Origin: CAZJJY01 sp964546445
GTDB taxonomy: Bacteria; Patescibacteriota; Microgenomatia; PFEM01; JAPLYW01
DNA: 14,968 bases
Reading direction: 5' to 3'
Assembly: GCA_964546445.1 (NCBI GenBank)
Contig: CAZJJY010000013.1
Coordinates: 1-14,968 of the forward strand
The notes under the pieces are model-generated. The model made no database searches. It saw only the letters and a list, made by a program, of their open reading frames with translations, and was not told the origin of the DNA. Both the position numbers and the translations under genes were made by a program. Every line of letters begins with the position of its first letter. Position 1 is the stretch's first letter. Shown piece by piece: positions 1-5,451 of the stretch.

Positions 1-52
1 AGGACGCTTGATTCTGAATCAAGTAATCTTGGTTCGAGTCCAAGTCCCGCAG
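1..52 (+). tRNA. tRNA-Gln (anticodon CTG), 5' end missing
   Basis: This is the 3' two thirds of a tRNA, entering the window at about standard position 21. The anticodon stem CTTGA/TCAAG (7-11, 19-23) encloses the loop TTCTGAA, giving anticodon CTG (14-16) for glutamine codon CAG. The T stem CTTGG/CCAAG (28-32, 40-44) encloses TTCGAGT. The 3' acceptor strand TCCCGCA (45-51) ends in A72, as expected for the weak U1-A72 pair of tRNA-Gln, and is followed by discriminator G52. The next bases are CTA, so CCA is not encoded and must be added after transcription. The D arm 5' half and the 5' acceptor strand lie outside the window. Confidence 0.9.
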
Positions 53-78
53 CTAGGGCAGGAAATGTTACAATAAAA

Positions 79-84
79 TATAAT
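79..84 (+). promoter_or_regulatory. -10 box before the small membrane protein gene
   Basis: A perfect TATAAT lies 30 nt before the start codon at 115. No convincing -35 hexamer is seen about 17 nt upstream, where the tRNA 3' flank lies. The hexamer is chance-prone in AT-rich DNA, so support is moderate. Confidence 0.4.
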
Positions 85-114
85 TATAAAGAACAGGAAG
101 GAGGTGAAAATTAA

Positions 115-309
115 ATGAAAATGAATTTAAAGAATTATGGGATTTGTGATATAGGCCTAATTAAATTAGCGGTTTTCTTTGGAGCTTTATTTTTGGTCTC
201 TGTTTGGAGCGGATTCGCAAATTGGGTAATAAGTGTTCATTGGGCCTGGTTTTTAGTAACTGGTTTAATCTTGTCAATTAAACCCTTAAAAACTACTTTT
301 AAAAAGTAA
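115..309 (+). CDS. Small hydrophobic membrane protein, function unknown
   Basis: This 64-residue protein has two hydrophobic stretches (about residues 15-35 and 40-55). Between them is an aromatic-rich turn (FANWVISVHWAWF), and the end is basic (KPLKTTFKK). That suggests a one- or two-span inner-membrane protein with a cytoplasmic basic tail. The start is well supported: a strong Shine-Dalgarno AAGGAGGTG (98-106) lies 8 nt before the ATG. The residues near the start include a single Cys. From memory, similar 60-70 residue proteins with the VHWAWF-like core occur in Patescibacteria, but I know of no assigned function. It stands alone between the tRNA and the copy A element. Confidence 0.75.
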   Translation: MKMNLKNYGICDIGLIKLAVFFGALFLVSVWSGFANWVISVHWAWFLVTGLILSIKPLKTTFKK

Positions 310-337
310 CTTTGTTAGCTCTCAGTGAACTTCCTTT

Positions 338-358
338 GGATGAAGAATAATTTCATCC
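338..358 (+). terminator. Weak terminator-like hairpin after the small membrane protein gene
   Basis: GGATGAA (338-344) pairs perfectly with TTCATCC (352-358) across a 7-nt loop. It is followed by CATTTT, a short T run. An alternative pairing, TTTGGAT (335-341) with ATCCAAA (368-374), encloses it. The T tract is poor, so this may be part of a structured leader instead of a terminator. Confidence 0.3.
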
Positions 359-410
359 CATTTTAAGATCCAAAAATCGTTCTGGACTCCTAGCTAGAAA
401 TAGAACCATA

Positions 411-474
411 ATTATAAGATCTAAGAGGTCTAGACCCACCTGCTCAGCAGGATTGGTCTATGCCAACATAGACC
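411..474 (+). repeat. Repeated intergenic element, copy A
   Basis: The core (411-450) aligns with the elements at 1721 and 2551: a TTATAA box, then AGGTCTAGACC, then CCTGCTCAGCAG. This copy is rich in self-complementarity. TAGACC (431-436) pairs with GGTCTA (455-460), enclosing a CCTGC/GCAGG hairpin (439-451). GGTCTATG (455-462) can instead pair with CATAGACC (467-474) around the loop CCAA. The two outer stems share 455-460 and exclude each other. It lies upstream of the convergent end of the ferredoxin gene. The function is unknown. Confidence 0.6.
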
Positions 475-559
475 GTATTCTCTCAAGATAATAAACTTTC
501 ATCATTATAGACATCTTCGTATGTTTTATAATCTTTTCAACATAATAGTAATTTTCATT

Positions 560-913
560 TTAAATTCTTTTTCCTCCACCACCTCTACCACGACCCCTCC
601 CATTACGAGAACCCTTTCCCAAACCTCTACTCATTCCTCTGCCTGATCCTCTTCCACTAAACGACGGAGATTGATAAGAAGACGAATTTGGAAAAGCTGG
701 TTGAGATGGACTTTCTATTTCTGCTTTTTCTTCCTTGGCTATTTTTTCTATTGCTCCCATAGGACAAACAGTTTCTCCCCCACATTGTTCAAGTTTTTCC
801 TGATTAATAATCTCCGCTTTACTATCTCTGCCTATCTTAGTTGCCCCAGGGCAAACCTGGACGCAAATCTGGCAACCAGTACATTTTTGTTTATTTATTT
901 TAAATTTTTCCAT
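560..913 (-). CDS. Ferredoxin-like 4Fe-4S protein with Gly/Arg-rich tail
   Basis: This is a 117-residue soluble protein. The N-terminal half is a bacterial-type ferredoxin fold with one complete cluster motif CxxCxxCxxxCP (C11, C14, C17, C21). The second motif is degenerate: only C44 and C50-Pro remain, in CGGETVCPMGAI. It therefore probably holds one 4Fe-4S cluster securely, and any second cluster is doubtful. From about residue 67 the chain is low-complexity: first Ser/Pro, then RGG-like repeats ending GGGGKRI. It lies 37 nt after the thioredoxin gene on the same strand and is probably the last gene of the repressor-thioredoxin-ferredoxin operon. This suggests electron transfer linked to thiol chemistry. 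The Shine-Dalgarno is weak. Confidence 0.85.
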   Translation of the reverse strand: MEKFKINKQKCTGCQICVQVCPGATKIGRDSKAEIINQEKLEQCGGETVCPMGAIEKIAKEEKAEIESPSQPAFPNSSSYQSPSFSGRGSGRGMSRGLGKGSRNGRGRGRGGGGKRI

Positions 914-950
914 AACATTAAAAACCCTAATCTTTTTCTGAATGAAATCA

Positions 951-1289
951 CTAAGGGGCTATTTCTGATTCCAATTCCCGTTTAAAAATCTCTTTTGATC
1001 TTAAACCAACAAATTCCTTAATTACTTTACCTTTCTTGAAAAGTTTCATATTGGGAATAGCTTGAACTTGATATTGAACAGCCAATGACTGATGCTCAGA
1101 AAGTTCCATATTTAATTTACCTATTTTTAACCTGCCGTCAAATTCTTCTGAAAGCTCATCCAAAACAGGGGCCATCATCAAGCAGGGCTGACACCATGGC
1201 GCCCAGAAATCTACTAAAACAAGAATTTCTGATTGGAGAACCTCTTTCTCAAAATTTTGTTTTGTAAGTTCAATTGCTTTTGATTTCAT
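951..1289 (-). CDS. Thioredoxin-fold protein with WCQPC active site
   Basis: This 112-residue single-domain thioredoxin is near the usual 105-110 residues. The redox motif is FWAPWCQPC (C33, C36 by count), where classic thioredoxins have WCGPC. The cis-proline loop is QAIPNM in place of the usual IPT. Both changes are at the active site and could shift redox potential or substrate choice. No signal peptide is visible, so it should act in the cytoplasm. It starts 9 nt after the stop of the CsoR/CstR-type repressor gene and is almost certainly co-transcribed with it. No clear Shine-Dalgarno is seen. A role in reducing protein disulfides or persulfides is inferred from the regulator. Confidence 0.9.
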   Translation of the reverse strand: MKSKAIELTKQNFEKEVLQSEILVLVDFWAPWCQPCLMMAPVLDELSEEFDGRLKIGKLNMELSEHQSLAVQYQVQAIPNMKLFKKGKVIKEFVGLRSKEIFKRELESEIAP

Positions 1290-1298
1290 TTTTTTTAA

Positions 1299-1547
1299 TT
1301 ATTTATTTTTAATTATTTCTTTCAATAAAAATTCAATTGTTCTTTTATCCTTACGGTTGACGGATTTTAAACAAGTAGTTAAATTTTCTTTAAAATACAT
1401 CTCGATTGCCTTTTTTAGAGCAGCGTCGACAGCGCGAAATTGCTCCGCTACCTTGGAACAATTTTCTTTTTCTTCTATTAAGTTAACCAACCCATCAATT
1501 TGACCTCTTACAATATTTAAGCGCTGGACAACTGTATTTTTTCTCAT
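1299..1547 (-). CDS. CsoR/CstR-family (DUF156) transcriptional repressor
   Basis: This all-helical repressor of 82 residues carries the family core RLNIVRGQIDGL followed by the ENC...AVDAALKKA segment. Family members sense Cu(I), Ni/Co, formaldehyde or persulfide. The copper triad Cys-His-Cys reads here C30, N55, C59, so the histidine is replaced by asparagine. The two cysteines sit almost exactly where persulfide-sensing CstR has them (C31, C60). I favour a thiol/persulfide sensor over a copper sensor. A longer reading frame could open at a TTG (1566-1568), but that codon overlaps the -10 box, so the ATG at 1545-1547 is the plausible start. It heads the operon with thioredoxin and ferredoxin and is probably autoregulated. 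Confidence 0.85.
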   Translation of the reverse strand: MRKNTVVQRLNIVRGQIDGLVNLIEEKENCSKVAEQFRAVDAALKKAIEMYFKENLTTCLKSVNRKDKRTIEFLLKEIIKNK

Positions 1548-1567
1548 ATGTTTATTGATACCTAACA

Positions 1568-1596
1568 ATAATAGACCCCCCAGGGGTATCTGTCAA
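1568..1596 (-). promoter_or_regulatory. Promoter with CsoR/CstR-type operator in its spacer
   Basis: On the minus strand, TTGACA (1591-1596) and TATTAT (1568-1573) are separated by exactly 17 nt (1574-1590). The spacer itself is the G/C-tract pseudopalindrome GATACCCCTGGGGGGTC, the operator form known for CsoR-family repressors. Repressor binding would block RNA polymerase directly. Transcription would start about 1560, leaving a leader of roughly 13 nt before the ATG at 1547. Confidence 0.8.
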
Positions 1597-1675
1597 GTAC
1601 TATTGATTTACTCTTATCTATAGTGTTATTTATCTGGCCAATGGTAATAAACTAGTTTTCCTTTTTTATACTGTC

Positions 1676-1761
1676 TCATTTGTCTCACTTAGTCTCGGGA
1701 TAATGTATTGAAAAAGCTGAGTTATAATAATAGAAAGGTCCTAAACCACGCTGCTCAACAG
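1676..1761 (+). repeat. Repeated intergenic element, copy B
   Basis: The core 1721-1761 matches copy C (from 2551) at 30 of 41 positions without gaps. Shared blocks are GTTATAAT, AGAAAGG, CC, ACC and CTGCTCA. An upstream block, TCATTTGTCTCACTTAG (1676-1692), matches copy C (2475-2491) at 15 of 17 positions. GGTCCT (1737-1742) can pair with AGGATT (1765-1770), enclosing a small CTG/CAG stem, similar in plan to copy A. Further on, ATACCAACAT (1794-1803) resembles ATGCCAACAT of copy A. It lies about 95 nt ahead of the DUF5674 gene. Together with the operator it accounts for most of the 1569-1854 gap. Confidence 0.6.
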
Positions 1762-1839
1762 ATAAGGATTACTTTAAAGTTCGCTTGCGCTTAATACCAA
1801 CATTTTTAACCCACTCTTTTAATACATTTTTAACCAAGC

Positions 1840-1845
1840 TATAAT
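1840..1845 (+). promoter_or_regulatory. -10 box placing the DUF5674 gene start near the transcript 5' end
   Basis: TATAAT in the context GCTATAATG ends 9 nt before the GTG codon at 1855. Transcription from it would begin about 1852, giving a nearly leaderless mRNA. No Shine-Dalgarno is present before the GTG, which fits. The -35 region is not recognisable. Confidence 0.5.
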
Positions 1846-1854
1846 GTAGCTTAA

Positions 1855-2193
1855 GTGATTATTACGAAATCCGAACCATTTACTAAAAATGAGATAGATA
1901 AGTTAAAAGAGTTTTTCGATGTATATATTAAAATAGTAATCGATATTAAAAATGAAGTTTGTTCGGCTGGGGCAGATAGGCATTTTGAATCAGAGAAAAT
2001 CTTATTGGATAAAGACTCAAGTCAATCGGATTTATGGGGTGGAGGGGTTGACATTGCAACAAAGATTATTGATTGCAATTCATTTATCAATATTAGACCA
2101 AGAGATAATAATGCGAGTAATGAAATTCAAAACCAGATAATAAGAAAAAAGTTTGAAGATCTAGCCAAATATTTCTTTAAAAATATTTTATGA
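1855..2193 (+). CDS. DUF5674 family protein
   Basis: This 112-residue protein of unknown function resembles DUF5674. It opens with MIITKSEPFTKNEI, followed by a VVD-like strand (IKIVIDIKNEV). A central DLWGGGV segment comes next, then the diagnostic FINIRPRDNNAS stretch (SMINIRP-like in the family) and a C-terminal helix. The start is GTG, supported by the -10 box just upstream and by family length. No membrane segment or catalytic motif is recognised. Its stop overlaps the ATG of the next gene (ATGA), so the pair is translationally coupled and probably works together. Confidence 0.75.
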   Translation: MIITKSEPFTKNEIDKLKEFFDVYIKIVIDIKNEVCSAGADRHFESEKILLDKDSSQSDLWGGGVDIATKIIDCNSFINIRPRDNNASNEIQNQIIRKKFEDLAKYFFKNIL

Positions 2194-2459
2194 AAAATAA
2201 ACAAATATTAGGAGCATTAGCAATGGATTTAAAAAGAGTAGCCTTGGGGTACTTTAGGGGTTCTCTCCCTATGGCAGAAAAATTCTATGAAGAAGCTCTA
2301 AAAACAAAAGGAGAAATAGATATAAAAAATGTTAGTCCCTACATAATAAAATTGTTGAGCAAAATAGATGATATAAAAAAAGAAGACAAAGCAAGAGCAG
2401 CAGAAGATGCACTTTTGTACAGTACACTCTTTCAAAATGCATCGTCAGTAATTCTTTAA
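2190..2459 (+). CDS. Small helical protein coupled to DUF5674, function unknown
   Basis: This 89-residue soluble, mostly helical protein starts at the ATG of an ATGA overlap with the DUF5674 gene. Visible segments are LGALAMDLKRVALGYFRGS near the N-terminus, a KFYEEALKTKGEID helix, and a C-terminal AEDALLYSTLFQNASSVIL helix. I do not recognise a named family with certainty, though I recall similar small proteins next to DUF5674 in Patescibacteria. The tight coupling suggests a two-component unit such as a complex or an antitoxin-like pair. There is no direct evidence for a toxin. Confidence 0.7.
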   Translation: MKNKQILGALAMDLKRVALGYFRGSLPMAEKFYEEALKTKGEIDIKNVSPYIIKLLSKIDDIKKEDKARAAEDALLYSTLFQNASSVIL

Positions 2460-2474
2460 TCTATTTTATAAGAT

Positions 2475-2590
2475 TCATTTGTCTTACTTCGATTTTCTCA
2501 GTGTAAATAGACATTTAGCCTTGAGTTATAAGCGGAACTTGAAACCTTCGGTTATAATGACAGAAAGGACCCAGACCGGCCTGCTCAGCC
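2475..2590 (+). repeat. Repeated intergenic element, copy C
   Basis: The core 2551-2590 has GTTATAAT, AGAAAGG, ACCCAGACC and CTGCTCAGCC, aligned with copies A and B. The upstream block 2475-2491 matches copy B. Between the blocks this copy is about 31 nt longer than B and holds a second, weaker TTGAGTTATAAGCGGAAC (2521-2538) resembling the start of the core, as if partly duplicated. It reads toward the convergent YibE/F gene. The rest of the 2460-2654 gap shows no further feature. Confidence 0.6.
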
Positions 2591-2654
2591 AAAACAATCA
2601 CCTCTTATTAACCGTAGTGTCTAAGAAGACTAATGAATAAAAAATCTTTATCTA

Positions 2655-3767
2655 TTATTTTTTCTTATTAGAAACTAAAGCAGCTATAAGAGTGGTAATT
2701 GGGACTGCAAGAATAAGCCCGATACTGCCAACTAAAGTCCTCACTATTTCATCAGCAATAATTTCATAGTTAATAACTTCAAAAAAAGGTTGAGGGTTAT
2801 CAATAAAAAGAAGAAGAAGTGGCAAAGATGCGCCGGCATAAACCAAAACCAAAGTATTAACCATTGAAGAGATGTGATCTTGACCAACATTCATGGCTCT
2901 TTTGTAAAGTTCGTTAAATTTAAGTTTTTTATTGGCCTCTTTAAGCTGAAATACAATGGCTGATTGGGAAATTGTGATATCATCCAATATCCCTAAAACA
3001 CCAATAATAATCCCTGCCAAAAGTAAACCCTTTATATTGATCATCTGTCTGGCAACCCGTAAAAATCCCGCCTCCTCTGAAGCAAATCCTGTTAGTCTGG
3101 CTGCTTCAACAAAGACACTTGAAAGGATACCTGTTATTATCAAAGCAATAAGCGTTCCCACTATGGCTACCATTGTTTTTTTATTGAACCCATGGGAAAG
3201 GAAAAATGAAACTGGAATGATAATCAATGAACCTAAAATTGCAATTTCAACAGGATTGGAGCCTGATAAAATCTTGGGAAGAATAAAGAAGAAAATAACC
3301 AGAAAAGAAATACCCAACCCTATCAACGACAATATTCCACGCCATCTGGCAATAGCTGCTGCCACAACCACAAAAATAATAAATAACCAAATCAAAGAAT
3401 CACGTCTTATATAGTCAGTGATATAAAAGTAATCGTTCCCCTCAAAATTTTTACCGAAAGTTACTATCACTTTATCTCTTACCTTGTATTCCAAATTATT
3501 GGCAAGAGGAATATCTCCGTTTTCAACCACAATCTTTTTATCTTTCAAAGAACCTTTAGTTACCAGAAGTTCCAGTTTCTGATAAAGTTGTAAATCTTCT
3601 GAACCCATCGGTTTTATCTGCTTTTCCTCCAATATTGTTTCTACTATCGCTTCAAGGGTTTCTTCTTTGAACGATTCTCCTACTATTTCTGTCTGGGCAG
3701 AAACTGAAACACTCAAAAAGGAAAAAAAAACCAACAATAATAAGATGATAAAAAATATCTTTTTCAT
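2655..3767 (-). CDS. YibE/F-like multi-pass membrane protein
   Basis: This 370-residue protein begins with a signal sequence (residues 1-24, ending VSVSAQ). An extracytoplasmic domain of about 100 residues follows, with a KVRDKVIVTFG segment. The C-terminal two thirds hold roughly seven to eight hydrophobic spans (from IWLFIIFVVVAAAIARW, about residue 130). The loop GILDDITISQSAIVFQLKEAN and the segment GQDHISSMVNTLVLVYAGASLPLL are characteristic of YibE/F. The biochemical role of the family is not settled; transport or membrane insertion has been suggested. A Shine-Dalgarno-like AGTAGGA precedes the ATG, 21 nt after the ferritin-like gene, so it is probably the last gene of the metal operon. 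Confidence 0.85.
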   Translation of the reverse strand: MKKIFFIILLLLVFFSFLSVSVSAQTEIVGESFKEETLEAIVETILEEKQIKPMGSEDLQLYQKLELLVTKGSLKDKKIVVENGDIPLANNLEYKVRDKVIVTFGKNFEGNDYFYITDYIRRDSLIWLFIIFVVVAAAIARWRGILSLIGLGISFLVIFFFILPKILSGSNPVEIAILGSLIIIPVSFFLSHGFNKKTMVAIVGTLIALIITGILSSVFVEAARLTGFASEEAGFLRVARQMINIKGLLLAGIIIGVLGILDDITISQSAIVFQLKEANKKLKFNELYKRAMNVGQDHISSMVNTLVLVYAGASLPLLLLFIDNPQPFFEVINYEIIADEIVRTLVGSIGLILAVPITTLIAALVSNKKK

Positions 3768-3788
3768 GTTATATTCCTACTTTTAGAT

Positions 3789-4046
3789 TTAATCGTGTTC
3801 TTCAAATTTTTTGTCAAAAATCTTATCTTCTTTCCTCAAATACTCAATCAACATAACCGCATGTTCCTTTTCTTCATCACGATTATGAGTCAGTATTCTT
3901 TTAAGATCTTTATCATTACTGGCTTGAACTCTTTCTTCATACCAGTTAATAGCTTCTAATTCCTCAATTAAAGATTGTCTTGCTCTGGCTAAATTTTTAG
4001 CTTTTTTATCTTGCTTTTCAGCGTCAGACATTAAATTATAACTCAC
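3789..4046 (-). CDS. EncFtn-type ferritin-like protein (encapsulated ferritin family)
   Basis: This 85-residue two-helix ferritin-like protein matches the iron-oxidising EncFtn core. It has SLIEELEAINWYEERV in helix 1 and HNRDEEKEHAVMLIEYLR in helix 2. The likely metal ligands are E29, E59 and H62, with entry-site glutamates E28 and E31 and with W35-Y36. These are the positions of E32, E62, H65, E31, E34, W38 and Y39 of the Rhodospirillum protein minus three. EncFtn works as a ring of dimers oxidising Fe(II), normally inside an encapsulin shell. Here the chain stops right after FDKKFEEHD with no targeting tail, and no encapsulin gene is in the window. The start is set at GTG 4044-4046, 8 nt after GGGGAGG; the earlier GTG (4053-4055) overlaps the Shine-Dalgarno. 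Confidence 0.85.
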   Translation of the reverse strand: MSYNLMSDAEKQDKKAKNLARARQSLIEELEAINWYEERVQASNDKDLKRILTHNRDEEKEHAVMLIEYLRKEDKIFDKKFEEHD

Positions 4047-4051
4047 TTTTG

Positions 4052-4330
4052 TCACCTCCCCTCAATTATAATAGCCTTTCCTTTAATAATTGCCTCAGCA
4101 ACCTTTTTATTAGCACTGCCCAATAGTCTAGCAAATGTTGGTTGTGATATTTTCATTTTCTTTGAAGCTTCAATCTGCTCTAATCCATCAACTTCATGTA
4201 ATTTTAACGCTTCCAGTTCATCAGGCAATAAAACCACTTCTTCAAGTTCCCTTAACGGAATTCCTTGAGGTTTAAAGTAATGGACATTTGGCTTAAATCG
4301 TAAACAACGTGGTATTCTTGGTCTTGGCAT
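4052..4330 (-). CDS. DUF134 (UPF0251) helix-turn-helix protein
   Basis: This 92-residue protein starts MPRPRIPRCLRF. It has the family signature FKPQGIPLRELEEVVLLPDELEALKL followed by a helix-turn-helix (GLEQIEASKKMKISQPTFARLL, about residues 49-70). DUF134 proteins are small DNA-binding regulators often found beside NifX-like proteins, MinD-type ATPases and metal transporters, as here. Target and ligand are unknown; I infer metal or redox control of this cluster. It lies 23 nt after the CDF gene and 5 nt before the EncFtn start. Its stop codon is embedded in the EncFtn Shine-Dalgarno region (GGGGAGGTGA). Confidence 0.9.
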   Translation of the reverse strand: MPRPRIPRCLRFKPNVHYFKPQGIPLRELEEVVLLPDELEALKLHEVDGLEQIEASKKMKISQPTFARLLGSANKKVAEAIIKGKAIIIEGR

Positions 4331-4353
4331 ATTATTTATAATAAATTTTCAAG

Positions 4354-5403
4354 CTATTTTCTTTCCAAGCTAATTTTACACTTAGGACATTGGATTGAAG
4401 CACACGGATCTCCCTTTTGATGTTTAACTTTATAACCACATTTAGAACAGATACACCAACCACCAGGGCCTTGGCCTTCTGCCTTTTTAAAGTCTTTTGT
4501 AAATTTCCCCCGCCTTTGCCAACCAAAACCTCTTCCTAATGTTGGTTTATAAAAACCAGTGGAAACTTCATGACTAGCAATCTGAATTTCCACATATTTT
4601 AGATTCTCAATGGCTTCCATAAGCTTTCCTCTCAAAATATTAGAAATTTTAGTGGCTTCCTCAACACTTAAAGTGTTAGTTAATTTTATTTCCAGATTAG
4701 CAGTAATTACTGAACCTTTTTTCTGTGTTTTTAATAAACCTAATTCAATATTTTGTTCTTTAACGATTAATTTTATCTTTTCTTCTGCTAACTCACCAGC
4801 AGAAACATCCAATAAGGAATCAACCGCTTCTTTCCCCAAAGAAAAAGATTCTTTAATAATATAAAGACCAATCAACAAAGCCAAAGATGAATCGGCATAA
4901 ATCCAATATTTAGTTAAAAACAGCCCCACTAAAATCGCCAATGAAGCATAAACATCAACCTTGGAATGAACACCATCTGAAAGCAAGCTGATTGAATTTT
5001 CTTTTTTACCAAAATAAATTTTTAATCTAGCCATTACTTCATTAATAATCGCAGAAATTGCCATTACTCCAAAAGCTAAATAGTTAATCAAAATTTCTTC
5101 TGGATGGAAAAAACCCTTATAAGCTTCATAAACAATTCCCACTCCTGTCCCCAAAAGAATTAAAGTAATAATTACACCGCTCAAAACTTCAAATTTATAA
5201 TGACCATAGGGATGTTTTTGATCACTAGGTTTTTTAGATATTTTAATACCAATATAACTAATAGCCGAAGATAAAATATCCATAAAAGAATGAATTCCTT
5301 CGGCTAAAATAGCGCTTGATTTTGAAATAATCCCAACAAAAATTTTGCCTATCGCCAAAAAAACATTAGCTAATATTGAAATCGCGGCAATTTTTTCTTT
5401 CAT
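4354..5403 (-). CDS. Cation diffusion facilitator with C-terminal zinc-ribbon domain
   Basis: This 349-residue protein is a CDF metal/proton antiporter with six membrane helices (about residues 5-190). The transport-site ligands are visible as HSFMD (H38, D42) in TM2 and HSKVD (H146, D150) in TM5, the HxxxD/HxxxD pattern typical of zinc-type CDF members. The cytoplasmic metal-sensing domain spans about residues 195-285. Beyond it is an unusual extension: a GRGFGWQRRGKF linker, then GPGGWCICSKCGYKV...CASIQCPKC with six cysteines (317, 319, 322, 334, 339, 342), a zinc-ribbon or rubredoxin-like knuckle. The metal (Zn or Fe) is not decidable from sequence. It lies 48 nt after the second MinD gene on the same strand. 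Confidence 0.9.
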   Translation of the reverse strand: MKEKIAAISILANVFLAIGKIFVGIISKSSAILAEGIHSFMDILSSAISYIGIKISKKPSDQKHPYGHYKFEVLSGVIITLILLGTGVGIVYEAYKGFFHPEEILINYLAFGVMAISAIINEVMARLKIYFGKKENSISLLSDGVHSKVDVYASLAILVGLFLTKYWIYADSSLALLIGLYIIKESFSLGKEAVDSLLDVSAGELAEEKIKLIVKEQNIELGLLKTQKKGSVITANLEIKLTNTLSVEEATKISNILRGKLMEAIENLKYVEIQIASHEVSTGFYKPTLGRGFGWQRRGKFTKDFKKAEGQGPGGWCICSKCGYKVKHQKGDPCASIQCPKCKISLERK

Positions 5404-5451
5404 TTTATTTTTCTATTAACCTATAAATTTTGTATTTTAAACTAATATTTT

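Noticed and set aside
302..559. The structured region after the small membrane gene as a known riboswitch or second tRNA
   Set aside because: No cloverleaf can be drawn, and no conserved riboswitch core that I know is present.
1548..1568. TTG at 1566-1568 as start of the CsoR/CstR-type gene
   Set aside because: The codon shares bases with the -10 hexamer TATTAT, so it would not be transcribed; the ATG at 1545-1547 fits.
411..2590. Copies A-C as a CRISPR array or insertion-sequence ends
   Set aside because: The copies are diverged, hundreds of bases apart with genes between them, all in one orientation. There is no transposase, target duplication or cas gene.
2956..3414. Plus-strand open frame of 152 codons
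   Set aside because: It is antisense to the YibE/F gene, whose membrane segments and family motifs explain the sequence. The frame has no start signal of its own.
4332..4526. Minus-strand frame over the CDF 3' end
   Set aside because: It is a shifted frame of the zinc-ribbon extension. The CDF frame has conserved cysteine spacing and continues cleanly to its stop.
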